Shown here piece after piece: positions 24,549-33,909 of a stretch of 64,000 nt of DNA. The stretch is from Neoasaia chiangmaiensis (lineage in GTDB: Bacteria; Pseudomonadota; Alphaproteobacteria; Acetobacterales; Acetobacteraceae): assembly GCF_002005465.1 (NCBI RefSeq), contig NZ_CP014691.1:744001-808000 (forward strand), in the 5' to 3' direction. Under the pieces are notes generated by a model. That model was not told the DNA's origin. It was given only the letters and a program-made list of their open reading frames with translations, and did not search any database. How positions within the stretch are numbered: position 1 is the stretch's first letter; each line of letters starts with the position of its first letter. The translations under genes and the position numbers were made by a program.

Positions 24549-26866
24549 CGTCGTCCCGCCATGATATAACTGCGCGTGACGCCACTGCGGGGCAGATAAA
24601 ACAACCCGCGTGGACGGAAAAGATAGGCATCGCGCAGCAGAATATAGGCCGCTTCGGACACCTGAATGGTTCCCGCATCCGACAGGCTTTCCGCCAGCAA
24701 CTCAGACTTCTGGAGCGCATCGCCCCAGAGATTGAAAAGCCCGGGGTCATGGCCAAGGGTTGCGCCGATCGCATTGCCGACATCCAGCCCGATCCGGAAA
24801 CTGGAGATGACGTCCGCATCGGCAAGTTTGATCAGACAGGCCTCCCGGATCGCCAGCACCGCATCGGCAAGACGCAGGACTGCCCCACGATCCGGCTCCT
24901 TGCCGATCCCGCCAACCAGATATAGCCGATGGCCGATGATCTGGACGGAATACAGCCGGTGTTCCCGCGCGATATCCTGCACCTGCGCCGCGATCTCCTG
25001 CACGAGCGGCAGCAGATCGAAGTCGTTCTGCGGCCCTTGCGACGTCGCATCGCCGAAGGAGATCGTCGCGATCGACACCATCGGATAGCGTCCGGGCGGC
25101 ATGACCTCGTTCGGGTCGCCATGCGGCGCAAGAAGAAACCCTTCCTCGAAATGCACGTCGACAGGCTCGCCGGGCGCGATGCGCGCCGCCGGACGGTCGT
25201 CGTGTTCCTGTGCTGTGCCCGCCGCCACGAAACGCACTGCGGCGATACCGCCGATCAGCCCCGCCAGATAACCTGAAGACCGCCCGAGTTCGGCGTCTTC
25301 CAGCGCAACCATGCCCATCACACGGCCCCGCGCATTGATCGGAACGATCACGACAGCGTTGCTGCCGAATCCACGCATGTAAAGCCGTTGAAAGACCTTG
25401 AAACGATCATCGTTGGCGGCGTCCGCCGTGGCGACCAGTTCCCCGGCGCGGATCATGTCGAAGAACGGTGCCAGATCGCCGTGGGAGAGTTCCACGCCCG
25501 TGCTGTGCGCGTCCTCGTCCCGATCATAGGCATCCTCGCATAGCAGCCGGTCGTCATCCCCAAGAAACCGCCAGAGACTCACCCGCCGTGCCTTCGCCAG
25601 TTCGGCCGTTCGAACGGTCAGGATCGGCATTTCCCGGTTGGGATCGAACAGGTCCGGCTGCGCCGCAATATCGCCAAGCGCCTGGTTCTCACCGCGGCGC
25701 TGCGCACGCTCGCCTTGCAGAACACGATAGATACGTTCGGTCTTGCGACTCTGCCGGACCAGAAACCCGGCAAGAATTGCCGCCAGAACCACGATGAGGA
25801 GCGAAAAGACAAGGTTTTGTCGGCCTGCAACACGGGTAAATGCCGCGAAATCATGTTCCGGCGCATTCAGCAGCAATATCCAGCCGCGTTGCCGACCATG
25901 CTCAAGTGGCGAGGCAATCGTGACATAATCCTCGCCGCGGGCATGCACAATGCGGGGCCCGGCACCGTAGACGTGATACATGGCCAGCGTGCGCTCGAAA
26001 ACCAGCTGTCGCTGCGGGTCGAGCGTCATGCGCCCGAAATCCCAATCCGCCTTTTTCGCCAGGGTCAGCATTTCATGTCCGGCAACGACATGACCGCCGG
26101 TATCGACGATGATCGCCTGCCCGGAATTGCCGATACGTATGCCAGCCAGAAACTCCGTCAATCGATTAAGCGAGATATTGATGGCGAAGATCGCCATGTG
26201 ACCGTTCGACGTCTTGATCTTCGTAGAGGCGGTCACCACGAACTGCCCCGTCTCGCGGATCGGATAAGGATTGGCCCAATACAATCCCTTCGCGCCCGCG
26301 GCCCCGGTATACCAGGCCCTTACACGCGGATCGTATCCCTTGGCATCGACATCCTCCGTGCGGAAAAGCTCCTGCCTGTCATTGTAGTACCAGTGGCGGA
26401 AGACCGTACGATCTCCCGCCTTCATGAGGTGCACCCACTCCATGCCCGCGGGCATCCCCGCCGGATTGCGATCGATGAACCAGAATGCACCCGTATCGTC
26501 GGACAGGTAGAAACTCTCGACCTGCGGAACGTGCCGAAGCATGGACGCGCCATAGGCCATGAATGTCTGGGGCGGCTGATCGCTCAACTGGCCGGTCAGG
26601 ATATCCTGCGCCACCGCCGCCGTGGCGGGCGCCGGACCGAGATAGTCAGACACCTGCTGTGTAATCTGCGCTTGCTGAATGATGAACATGTTGCGCGCCA
26701 GCGCCAGCACGCCACTTCGATTGGTCACATAGGAGTGCAACGTGACGCCGAGAATAACGGCCACGACCAGCACAACGCCGAGAATCGGCCCCCCTACCTG
26801 CAACAGCGTCCGGCGACGCTGCCCGGCATCGGTTCCGGCTGGATCGACAATTTCCCTGACGGCCAA
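24545..26866 (-). CDS. Cache-GAF sensor with degenerate class III cyclase domain
   Basis: 773 residues. TM1 at 22-44; a periplasmic double-Cache domain to ~340 (with YDPRVRAWY, the DPR-x-WY motif); TM2 at 350-371; a GAF domain at ~408-550; a class III nucleotide-cyclase fold at ~595-770 (RIGLDVGNAIG, FNLWGDALQ, VSEAAYILL). Both metal-binding Asp positions are lost: the FADIVGF-type motif reads IATISFG with Thr601, and the second, IGD, reads IGH at His646. The Asn/Arg transition-state region is also altered. It is probably inactive as a cyclase. Starts at TTG with AAGGA 6 nt upstream and heads the Mla-like operon. Confidence 0.83.
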   Translation of the reverse strand: MAVREIVDPAGTDAGQRRRTLLQVGGPILGVVLVVAVILGVTLHSYVTNRSGVLALARNMFIIQQAQITQQVSDYLGPAPATAAVAQDILTGQLSDQPPQTFMAYGASMLRHVPQVESFYLSDDTGAFWFIDRNPAGMPAGMEWVHLMKAGDRTVFRHWYYNDRQELFRTEDVDAKGYDPRVRAWYTGAAGAKGLYWANPYPIRETGQFVVTASTKIKTSNGHMAIFAINISLNRLTEFLAGIRIGNSGQAIIVDTGGHVVAGHEMLTLAKKADWDFGRMTLDPQRQLVFERTLAMYHVYGAGPRIVHARGEDYVTIASPLEHGRQRGWILLLNAPEHDFAAFTRVAGRQNLVFSLLIVVLAAILAGFLVRQSRKTERIYRVLQGERAQRRGENQALGDIAAQPDLFDPNREMPILTVRTAELAKARRVSLWRFLGDDDRLLCEDAYDRDEDAHSTGVELSHGDLAPFFDMIRAGELVATADAANDDRFKVFQRLYMRGFGSNAVVIVPINARGRVMGMVALEDAELGRSSGYLAGLIGGIAAVRFVAAGTAQEHDDRPAARIAPGEPVDVHFEEGFLLAPHGDPNEVMPPGRYPMVSIATISFGDATSQGPQNDFDLLPLVQEIAAQVQDIAREHRLYSVQIIGHRLYLVGGIGKEPDRGAVLRLADAVLAIREACLIKLADADVISSFRIGLDVGNAIGATLGHDPGLFNLWGDALQKSELLAESLSDAGTIQVSEAAYILLRDAYLFRPRGLFYLPRSGVTRSYIMAGRR

Positions 26867-27005
26867 AAGGAATCCTTCGTTACAAATTGTCGCCCTTAAT
26901 CCTTTTAGTCATCCCTTCCAGCAGAAGCAAAGCGCCAAGCTTGCACCGGCGTGCCAGACATGCTTGCTCGAACCTTGCAACACCAATCATCACGGGAGAG
27001 CCGCC

Positions 27006-27803
27006 ATGCCGACGAGCCAACTGCCCGAACGACGAATTCTGGCCGTAACCGGTCGTGATCGCATCACTTTCCTCCAGGGACTGATCTCGAACGATGTGGC
27101 GCGTGCCACGCCCCAGAACGCCGTGTGGGCAGGTTTTCTGACACCACAGGGCCGATACCTCGCCGATTTCTTCGTTTTCGCGGAGGATGAGCGTCTTCTG
27201 CTCGACACCCACGAGACACAGACGGACATGCTCGTCACCAAACTATCGCGCTTTCGCCTCCGTGCGGATGTCCAGATCGCGGCCACCGACCTGACCGTAC
27301 AAGCTGGCTGGGACGATGCCGGAATGCCGGCACGACATGCCGCCCCCGACCCACGCCTGCCGCAGGCGGGATGGCGCGCTTATGGCCCTGCGAAGGAAAC
27401 GACTGTCCGGACCGATACCTACGACCAGCATCGTATCAAACTCGGTCTGCCCGACGCCATCGACTGCGAACCCGAAAAGACCTTGTTGCTGGAAGCAAAT
27501 TTCGATCACCTCCATGGGATATCGTGGACGAAAGGCTGCTACATGGGTCAGGAACTGACAGCCCGCACCCATTATCGGGGCCTGGTCAAGCGTCGCCTCC
27601 TGCCTGTGGAAAGCAGCCACCCCCTGCCGCCCATCGGGAGCCCGATCATGCTGGACGACAGGGAGGTCGGCACGCTGCGATCCTCGGTTGGTCAACACGG
27701 GCTGGCTTTCCTGCGACGCGAGGCGTGGCAGGAAACACTGACATGCGACGGGATGGCTCTCACTGCCGTCGTCCCCGACTGGCTCAAGGAACAGGACGCA
27801 TGA
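27006..27803 (+). CDS. ygfZ: YgfZ/GcvT-like folate-binding protein
   Basis: 265 residues. The defining KGCYMGQELTAR motif (K-G-C-Y-x-G-Q-E) is present, with the N-terminal FLQGLISNDV and FLTPQGRYLADFFVF regions of the GcvT/YgfZ fold. YgfZ (IBA57) assists folate-dependent maintenance of Fe-S enzymes such as MiaB and is common in Alphaproteobacteria. Start ATG 27006 is supported by AGAGCCGCC spacing and by family length. It overlaps hisI by ATGA. Confidence 0.92.
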   Translation: MPTSQLPERRILAVTGRDRITFLQGLISNDVARATPQNAVWAGFLTPQGRYLADFFVFAEDERLLLDTHETQTDMLVTKLSRFRLRADVQIAATDLTVQAGWDDAGMPARHAAPDPRLPQAGWRAYGPAKETTVRTDTYDQHRIKLGLPDAIDCEPEKTLLLEANFDHLHGISWTKGCYMGQELTARTHYRGLVKRRLLPVESSHPLPPIGSPIMLDDREVGTLRSSVGQHGLAFLRREAWQETLTCDGMALTAVVPDWLKEQDA

Positions 27804-28222
27804 GTTATCGCCCGCCCAATTCCGCCAGCATCGCGCCCATTCTGGACAGCGTGCGTTTCAATTCGGACGGCCTGATCGCGGCGATCGCACAATCCGCCGA
27901 TGACGGCGCCGTTCTCATGCTGGCATGGATGAATCACGCCGCCCTGGCCGAGACGATCGCGACCGGTCAGGCCTGCTATTTCTCGCGCAGCCGCGATACG
28001 CTGTGGCGAAAGGGCGAAACCTCCGGACAACGACAGAAAATCGTCGATATCCGTCTCGATTGCGACAGCGACGCCGTTCTGCTCATCGTCGATCAGACGG
28101 GCGTCGCCTGCCATACCGGACGTCGCAGCTGCTTCTACAAGAGCGTCGGGCCGGACGGCTTGCAGGACACCGAGGCACCGCGCATTGCGCCGGAAACGCT
28201 TTACGCCGCCACCGGCCCCTGA
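27800..28222 (+). CDS. hisI: Phosphoribosyl-AMP cyclohydrolase
   Basis: 140 residues. Catalyses the third step of histidine synthesis, opening the adenine ring of PRAMP. Visible HisI motifs are VLMLAWMNHAALAETI, SRDTLWRKGETSGQ, the metal site DCDSDAVLLIV and TGVACHTGRRSCFYK. It is the stand-alone cyclohydrolase without a fused HisE domain. It is coupled to ygfZ and overlaps the 3' end of the convergent lpxB by 22 bp. Confidence 0.96.
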   Translation: MSYRPPNSASIAPILDSVRFNSDGLIAAIAQSADDGAVLMLAWMNHAALAETIATGQACYFSRSRDTLWRKGETSGQRQKIVDIRLDCDSDAVLLIVDQTGVACHTGRRSCFYKSVGPDGLQDTEAPRIAPETLYAATGP

Positions 28223-29394
28223 TTCATCAGTTCCAGAATCGCCGCCGCCGCCGCATCCGCCGCCGTTCCGCCACGCGGCGTATCCGACGGCGGACGCAGT
28301 TGTGCAAGAACGTCACCGAATGCCTGTCGCTGCGCATCGGCGACGGCCGGATCGCACAGCAACGTCTCAACCGTCTTCGCCAGAACGGACGGACGGCACT
28401 GTTCCTGCAACAATTCCGGCACGATGCCGCGACGCGCCAGCAGATTGATCATTGCCACGAACGGCACGCGGATCAGGCGCCGCACGATGAACGCCGTAAG
28501 GGGATTGACCCGATAGGTCACGGCCATCGGCACGCGCGCCAGCGCCAGTTCGAGCGTCGAGGTCCCGGATTTGGTCAACGCCGCGCCCGCTGCCGCGAAC
28601 GCATCATGCTTGTCATGCAGATCGGTGACGATGCAGGGCTGCACCGGCCAGTCGGCCACAGCCGCCCGGACCGTTGGCGCGACTATCGGCGATACGGGGA
28701 TGACCGGTCGTATATCGGGCAAGCGACGCTTCAGCAGCGTCAGCATCTGCCCGAACACCGGCAGCAGGCGTGGCACCTCGGAGCGACGACTGCCCGGCAT
28801 CAGGACAAGGATCGGCACACCTTCGGGAATATCGTGCCGCGTCCGGAAACGCTGGGCGTCACCCTTGTCCGCTTCCGACTGCAGCACTGGATGCCCGACG
28901 AACTGCGCCTCGATCCCGCGTTCGGCGAACCATTCCGCCTCGAACGGCAGCAGGCACAGCAGCCGGTCCCATAAGCCGGGAAATTCCTTTACGCGCTTCT
29001 CCCGCCAGGCCCAGACCTGCGGCGCAACGTAATGAACACGTGGAATATCGAGATGACGAATGCGCTTGAGCAGGCGAAGCGCAAAGCCCGGACTATCGAT
29101 CGTCACGATCATCGTGGGCTGCCGACGCTCGATATCCAGCGCTGCCTCGTTCAGGCGGCGAGACAGGCTGCGCAAGCGCGGCAGAACCTCGACCAGCCCC
29201 ATGAGCGCCAGTTCATGCATCGGGAAGAGACTTTGCAATCCCAATGCTTCCATCCGCGTCCCACCGACGCCGACGAACGCCAGATGCGGATCGGCGGCAT
29301 GGAGCGCCTGCATCAGCCGCGCGCCCAGAACATCCCCGCTTGCCTCTCCGGCCAACAGCCAAATGACGCGGGGTATGGGCTTCTGTTCGCGCAT
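28201..29394 (-). CDS. lpxB: Lipid-A-disaccharide synthase
   Basis: 397 residues, GT19 glycosyltransferase. It joins UDP-diacylglucosamine and lipid X to form the lipid A disaccharide at the inner membrane face. Motifs include LLAGEASGDVLGARLMQAL, VGGTRMEALGL, VTIDSPGFALRLLKR, HYVAPQVWAWRE, LLPFEAEWF, and LMPGSRRSEV. It follows pheT by 6 nt on the same strand and overlaps hisI tail to tail. The separation from lpxA/lpxD is noted; those genes are not in this window. Confidence 0.96.
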   Translation of the reverse strand: MREQKPIPRVIWLLAGEASGDVLGARLMQALHAADPHLAFVGVGGTRMEALGLQSLFPMHELALMGLVEVLPRLRSLSRRLNEAALDIERRQPTMIVTIDSPGFALRLLKRIRHLDIPRVHYVAPQVWAWREKRVKEFPGLWDRLLCLLPFEAEWFAERGIEAQFVGHPVLQSEADKGDAQRFRTRHDIPEGVPILVLMPGSRRSEVPRLLPVFGQMLTLLKRRLPDIRPVIPVSPIVAPTVRAAVADWPVQPCIVTDLHDKHDAFAAAGAALTKSGTSTLELALARVPMAVTYRVNPLTAFIVRRLIRVPFVAMINLLARRGIVPELLQEQCRPSVLAKTVETLLCDPAVADAQRQAFGDVLAQLRPPSDTPRGGTAADAAAAAILELMNQGPVAA

Positions 29395-29400
29395 GATGGA

Positions 29401-31863
29401 TCAGCGCCGCAGCGTCGCGCCGGTGGCTTTCTCGACCGCCGCAACGATCTTATCCGACACGGCTTCGATTTCAGCGTCCATAAGACTGGCTTGCATGGGC
29501 TGAAGCACCACTTCGATGCCCAGTGAGCGATAGCCCGGTTCCAGCGGCTTGCCTTCATAGACATCGAACAGACGGACCTCGGTGATGAGGTTCCGTTCGG
29601 CACCCCGCGCGGCCCGAAGAACAGCCTGAGCCTCGGTTTCCGGTCCGGCCAGGAAGGCGAAGTCCCGGCGCACCGGTTGCATGGGAGAAAGCTGCGGCGC
29701 GGCGCGGCGGCGGTTTTTCGGCAGCGGAACGGCATCCATGAACAGTTCGAACGCAACCAGCGTTCCGTCGATGCCCATGTCATGCGCAATGCGCGGATGC
29801 AGTTCACCGAAAGCACCGAGTACGATCTTCGGCCCCTGGCGAATCTGCCCCGAACGTCCCGGATGGTAATGCGCTGCCGCGTCAGTCGTGACGCTGAGCG
29901 CCTCCACCGGCACGCCGAGCGCGAGCAGGGCCGCTTCAAGATCGCCCTTTGCATCCCACACCGTCATGTCACGCGCCGCGACCTCCGGATGGCGCGCCGT
30001 TCGTCCGCCACGCAATCCGGCGAGCACCAGGGCCTGCCCCTCCTGCCCGAAAGCCGGCCCCAATTCGAAAAACCCCGCAGCCTCATGACCCCGTGCCGCA
30101 TTCTCCTGCCAGGCATGTACAAGGTTCGGTAGCGGTGTCGGGCGGAGTTGATTGAGATCGCTTGCAATCGGGTTGAGCAATCGCAGGCTCTCCGGCGCAC
30201 CACCAAAGCGTGCCGCATCATCCAGCGCAACGAAGGAGAAACCGACCGTCTCCATCAAGCCGCGTGTTGCACATACCCGTCGCGCGATACCCTTGCGGGC
30301 CTGCCGGGCATCGAGGGCTGCGGAAGGGATCATGGTGCTACGCGGCAGTTTGCGCGCCGGGATGGCATCCAGCCCGTGGAGGCGCAGAATTTCCTCCAGC
30401 AGATCGCATTCCGCCTCGATCGCATGCACCTCGGCCGATGCCGACTGCGCGCGGTCCGGATCGAGATGCGGCGCCTGATCCAGCACGACGCCCGTTGCGA
30501 TATCGTTGCGCCAGGACGGCACGGCGAACCGCGCCTTCTCATCCGTACGCTCCAGTACCGCAAAACCCAGATGCTCCAGCGACCGAACAGCCGTCTCCGG
30601 GTCGATCTGAACGCCGCCGAGTGTCTCTATCCGTTCGAAACGCAGCCACGCATCACGTTGCCAGGACGGCGTTTCTCCCGCCTGCACGATCTCGCTCGCT
30701 TCGCCGCCGCACAGATCGAGGATCATCTTGATCGCCGCTTCCAGGCCAGGCAGGAGCAGCGCGGGATCGATGCCGCGCTCGAAGCGTTGCCGCGCATCCG
30801 TATGAATGGCCAGCCGCCGTCCGGTCAGCGCAACCTGTACCGCATCGAAAAGCGCGGACTCGATAAAAACGTCCGTCGTCTCATCGGAGACGCCGCTTGC
30901 CTCGCCACCCATGATGCCGGCCAGCGACTGCACGCCGCTGTTGTCCACAATCACAATATCGTCGGTGCCCAGAACGTAGTCACGACCGTCCAGCCCGGTA
31001 AACGTCTCGCGCGCGGCACGCGTTACGGTCAGCGTGTCGCCCGCCAGTTTGGCGGCGTCGAAGACATGCAGCGGCCGCCCGAGGTCGTAAGTCAGATAAT
31101 TCGTGACATCCACGAGACGGGAGATCGGCTTGACGCCGACCGCTTCAAGTCGGCGACGCAGCCATGCCGGACTCGGACCGTTCCGGACACCGCGAACCAT
31201 ACAGCCGACAACGTGAGGACAAGCCTTGTCGTAATCGATCGCCCAGTTAATCGGCGACGGGAAACTCCCCTCCACCGTCTCGGTCAGCCAGGGCTTGAGA
31301 TGCCCGACGCCTGCCGCCGCAAGATCACGCGCAATGCCCCGGATGCTCAGCGCATCGCCACGGTTCGGCGTGATGGCGATCTCCACGATCGGATCATCGA
31401 GCTTCGCGAAAGCCGCGTAGGATTGCCCCAGAACGACGTTCTCCGGCAATTCCGCAATACCGTCGGCTTCCTCACCCAATCCGAGCTCACGAAGCGAACA
31501 GAGCATGCCGCCGCTCTCCTGCCCCCGAATACGGCCGGCCTTGATCGTCATATCGCTGCCGGGAATATACGTGCCCGGCGGCGCGAAAATCACATGCAGT
31601 CCCGCACGCGCATTCGGCGCACCGCAGACAACCTGCACGCGCTCGAAATCACCGCCCGCCGCGACAATGCAGACCTGAAGTCGGTCAGCATCGGGATGGC
31701 GATGCGCTTCCAGGATTTTCGCGACACGAAAGCCCTTCAGGCGATCCGCCGGATTATCGACACTTTCGACCTCCAGGCCGATCGCATTCAGCCGGGTGAC
31801 GATCTCGTCCAGCGAAGCCGTGAAATCCAGATGCTCGCGCAGCCAGGACAGCGTGAACCTCAT
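29401..31863 (-). CDS. pheT: Phenylalanine--tRNA ligase beta subunit
   Basis: 820 residues. Domain order is typical: N-terminal B1, the tRNA-binding EMAP-like domain (VAKILEAHRHPDADRLQVC, ~50-150), the B3/B4 editing module (RRLEAVGVKPISRLVDVTNYLTYDLGRP), B5 DNA-binding fold (~400-480), core catalytic-like domain and the C-terminal ferredoxin-fold anticodon-binding domain (~725-820). It works as an alpha2beta2 complex with PheS. It follows pheS by 4 nt. Confidence 0.97.
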   Translation of the reverse strand: MRFTLSWLREHLDFTASLDEIVTRLNAIGLEVESVDNPADRLKGFRVAKILEAHRHPDADRLQVCIVAAGGDFERVQVVCGAPNARAGLHVIFAPPGTYIPGSDMTIKAGRIRGQESGGMLCSLRELGLGEEADGIAELPENVVLGQSYAAFAKLDDPIVEIAITPNRGDALSIRGIARDLAAAGVGHLKPWLTETVEGSFPSPINWAIDYDKACPHVVGCMVRGVRNGPSPAWLRRRLEAVGVKPISRLVDVTNYLTYDLGRPLHVFDAAKLAGDTLTVTRAARETFTGLDGRDYVLGTDDIVIVDNSGVQSLAGIMGGEASGVSDETTDVFIESALFDAVQVALTGRRLAIHTDARQRFERGIDPALLLPGLEAAIKMILDLCGGEASEIVQAGETPSWQRDAWLRFERIETLGGVQIDPETAVRSLEHLGFAVLERTDEKARFAVPSWRNDIATGVVLDQAPHLDPDRAQSASAEVHAIEAECDLLEEILRLHGLDAIPARKLPRSTMIPSAALDARQARKGIARRVCATRGLMETVGFSFVALDDAARFGGAPESLRLLNPIASDLNQLRPTPLPNLVHAWQENAARGHEAAGFFELGPAFGQEGQALVLAGLRGGRTARHPEVAARDMTVWDAKGDLEAALLALGVPVEALSVTTDAAAHYHPGRSGQIRQGPKIVLGAFGELHPRIAHDMGIDGTLVAFELFMDAVPLPKNRRRAAPQLSPMQPVRRDFAFLAGPETEAQAVLRAARGAERNLITEVRLFDVYEGKPLEPGYRSLGIEVVLQPMQASLMDAEIEAVSDKIVAAVEKATGATLRR

Positions 31864-31867
31864 GACC

Positions 31868-32938
31868 TCAAACTCCTTCCGCCAGATTGGCCGAGGCCAG
31901 CGCCGAAAAACCGTAATGACGCAGCCAACGCAGATCGCTCTCGTAGAAGGATCGAAGGTCAGGGATGCCGTGCTTCAGCATCGTCAGTCGTTCGATACCC
32001 ATACCGAATGCGAAACCCTGCCATTCAGCGGGGTCAAGGCCGCAATTGGCCAGAACACGGGGATGAACCATGCCCGAGCCGAGAACCTCAAGCCAGTCTT
32101 CGCCGCCCCCGATCTCGCCACTCCGGCGAGACCAGCCGATGTCGACCTCCATCGATGGCTCGGTGAAGGGAAAATAGGATGCGCGAAAACGCACAGGCAG
32201 GTTCGGCTTGTCGAAGAACACACGCAGAAATTCGATGACGCAGCCCTTGAGGTGGCCGAGCGTGATATTCTTGTCGACCACCAGGCCTTCGCATTGATGG
32301 AACATCGGCGAATGGGTGGCATCGTGATCGGCACGATAGGTACGACCCGGCGCAATGATCCGCAGTGGCGGCTCCTGCGTCAGCATCGTGCGTATCTGAA
32401 CGCCCGAGGTCTGCGTCCGCAGCACCCGCTCCACCTCGCCATCCTCCCGCGGCGGCAGATAGAACGTATCATGCTCCGTCCGGGCCGGATGGTGATCGGG
32501 CGTGTTGAGCGCCGAGAAATTATGCCACTGGCTTTCAATATCCGGACCATCGGCAACGGCAAAACCCATCGCACCGAAGATGGCCGTCATCTCCTCGATC
32601 GTCCGCAGAATAGGATGAAGCAGCCCGGCAGGCTGCACAGCAACCGGCATGGTAACATCGACCCGCTCGGCCTTGAGGCGCGCATCGAGTTCGGCCGCGG
32701 CAATCTGCGCCCCACGCAATTCCACCGCCTTGCCCAATTCATCGCGCAGACGGTTGAGCGCCTGGCCACGCTCGCGCCGGGCCTCGGCATCCATCTTGCC
32801 GAGTTCCTTCAGAAGACGGGTCAGGCGACCGGATTTGCCTAACGTGCCAACGCGCACCGCATCCCAGGCGGAATGGTCCTGCGCCTCCTGCAACGCTACC
32901 AGCGTCTCGCTTTTCAAAGCCTCGAGATCGTCGCCCAT
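31868..32938 (-). CDS. pheS: Phenylalanine--tRNA ligase alpha subunit
   Basis: 356 residues. It provides the class II catalytic core for charging tRNA-Phe. An N-terminal coiled coil (about 1-90) precedes HPILRTIEEMTAIFGAMGF. Motif 2 (RTYRADHDATHSPMFHQCEGL) and the C-terminal GFAFGMGIERLTMLKHGIPDLR (motif 3) follow. A terminator-like hairpin at 32971-33009 separates it from rplT. Confidence 0.97.
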   Translation of the reverse strand: MGDDLEALKSETLVALQEAQDHSAWDAVRVGTLGKSGRLTRLLKELGKMDAEARRERGQALNRLRDELGKAVELRGAQIAAAELDARLKAERVDVTMPVAVQPAGLLHPILRTIEEMTAIFGAMGFAVADGPDIESQWHNFSALNTPDHHPARTEHDTFYLPPREDGEVERVLRTQTSGVQIRTMLTQEPPLRIIAPGRTYRADHDATHSPMFHQCEGLVVDKNITLGHLKGCVIEFLRVFFDKPNLPVRFRASYFPFTEPSMEVDIGWSRRSGEIGGGEDWLEVLGSGMVHPRVLANCGLDPAEWQGFAFGMGIERLTMLKHGIPDLRSFYESDLRWLRHYGFSALASANLAEGV

Positions 32939-32970
32939 CGCCCTGCCCTCATCACACGAAACCGTAACCC

Positions 32971-33009
32971 AAAAAAAGAAAACGGGCCGCCCTGATACAG
33001 GACGACCCG
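32971..33009 (-). terminator. Intrinsic terminator or attenuator between rplT and pheS
   Basis: A 12-bp stem (arms 32983-32994 and 32998-33009, with three G-U pairs on the minus strand RNA) with a 3-nt loop, then TTTTCTTTTTTT. Since pheST lie just downstream, partial read-through (attenuation) is possible, as known for the E. coli pheST operon; no leader peptide was identified. Confidence 0.75.
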
Positions 33010-33037
33010 CTTCCTATCAAACCCCGAGACCTGAAAA

Positions 33038-33406
33038 TCAGGCCTGCGCCGGTTCCAGCGCCTGCTGCGCCAGCTTGACGATCTCGCCGAATGCCACAGC
33101 ATCGTCGTAAGCGATCGCGGCCAGAACCTTACGATCGATTTCGATGCCGGCCTTCGCCAGACCGTTGATGAACTTGCTGTAGGTCAGGCCATGCTCACGC
33201 ACGGCAGCGTTGATACGCTGGATCCACAGCGCGCGGAAATCGCGCTTCTTGTTGCGACGATCGCGATACGCATAGCGCAGCGCCTTCTCGACGCGCTCCA
33301 GAGCGATACGATAGTTCGTCGAGGACCGGCCGCGATAACCCTTCGCAAGGTCGAGAACCTTCTTGTGACGGGCGTGCGACGTTACGCCCCGCTTGACACG
33401 TGCCAT
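33038..33406 (-). CDS. rplT: 50S ribosomal protein L20
   Basis: 122 residues. The basic N-terminus [22 protein letters not shown] (as shorter pieces ARVKRGV and RHKKVLDLA) and the later [18 protein letters not shown] segment identify L20. It binds 23S rRNA early in assembly and in many bacteria represses its own operon. It follows rpmI by 13 nt. infC, usually upstream, is not here. Confidence 0.97.
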   Translation of the reverse strand: MARVKRGVTSHARHKKVLDLAKGYRGRSSTNYRIALERVEKALRYAYRDRRNKKRDFRALWIQRINAAVREHGLTYSKFINGLAKAGIEIDRKVLAAIAYDDAVAFGEIVKLAQQALEPAQA

Positions 33407-33419
33407 TGATCAGATCCCC

Positions 33420-33623
33420 TCAGGCCAGTCCGTACGGTGCCCACTGCTTCACAGTGCGGGCATCCATGTCCGTCATGGTCTGCGGACCACGATTTGTGCG
33501 CTTCATCTTCTTCGGGCGATTGATCAGGCCGTGGCGCTTGTTGCCCGGTCCGCACATCACCTTGCCAGTCGCGGTAATCTTGAACCGCTTTTTGACCGAC
33601 GACTTCGTCTTCATCTTGGGCAT
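33420..33623 (-). CDS. rpmI: 50S ribosomal protein L35
   Basis: 67 residues beginning [20 protein letters not shown], the standard L35 N-terminus. AAGGAG lies 7 nt before the ATG. The first gene of rpmI-rplT; its promoter must lie in the 286-bp region shared with the divergent glucose dehydrogenase gene, because no infC precedes it. Confidence 0.97.
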   Translation of the reverse strand: MPKMKTKSSVKKRFKITATGKVMCGPGNKRHGLINRPKKMKRTNRGPQTMTDMDARTVKQWAPYGLA

Positions 33624-33909
33624 TTCGATCTCCTTGTCTTACCTGCTTGCCAACCCTTGCGGATTCGCAATCTCGTCACACCCGCAGAAACTACGGACAC
33701 GACATGGCGGCCGGGCATGCCCACCAGGCCCGGACGCGCGTTCGAAGCGGCGCTCATAGACGATACGCGAGGGCCGCTCAAGGTTTTTCTGAGCGATTCA
33801 CCCCCCGGAATCATGATCTTTCGTATGACGAAACTTGACGCTCGCGGAAGTTTTATGGCCTCACTTCCGCGTGAAAGACTTATCCTTTCCACGGCATTGA
33901 GGAACGTTA
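33624..33909. other. Divergent intergenic region rpmI / gcd
   Basis: 286 bp without a gene. It should hold the promoters for rpmI (minus) and gcd (plus). I see TTGACG at about 33836 but no convincing -10 at standard spacing, and an inverted repeat at 33843-33871. No riboswitch was recognised. Confidence 0.5.
33843..33871. promoter_or_regulatory. Inverted repeat upstream of gcd
   Basis: Arms CGCGGAAG / CTTCCGCG (8 bp, perfect) around 13 nt, ending 38 nt before the gcd ATG. It could be an operator or a 5'-UTR hairpin. Structure seen, function unknown. Confidence 0.4.

Noticed and set aside
30148-32166. 672-residue plus-strand open frame
   Set aside because: Antisense to pheT and the end of pheS; both are unmistakable tRNA synthetase subunits. 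The frame has no recognisable domain.
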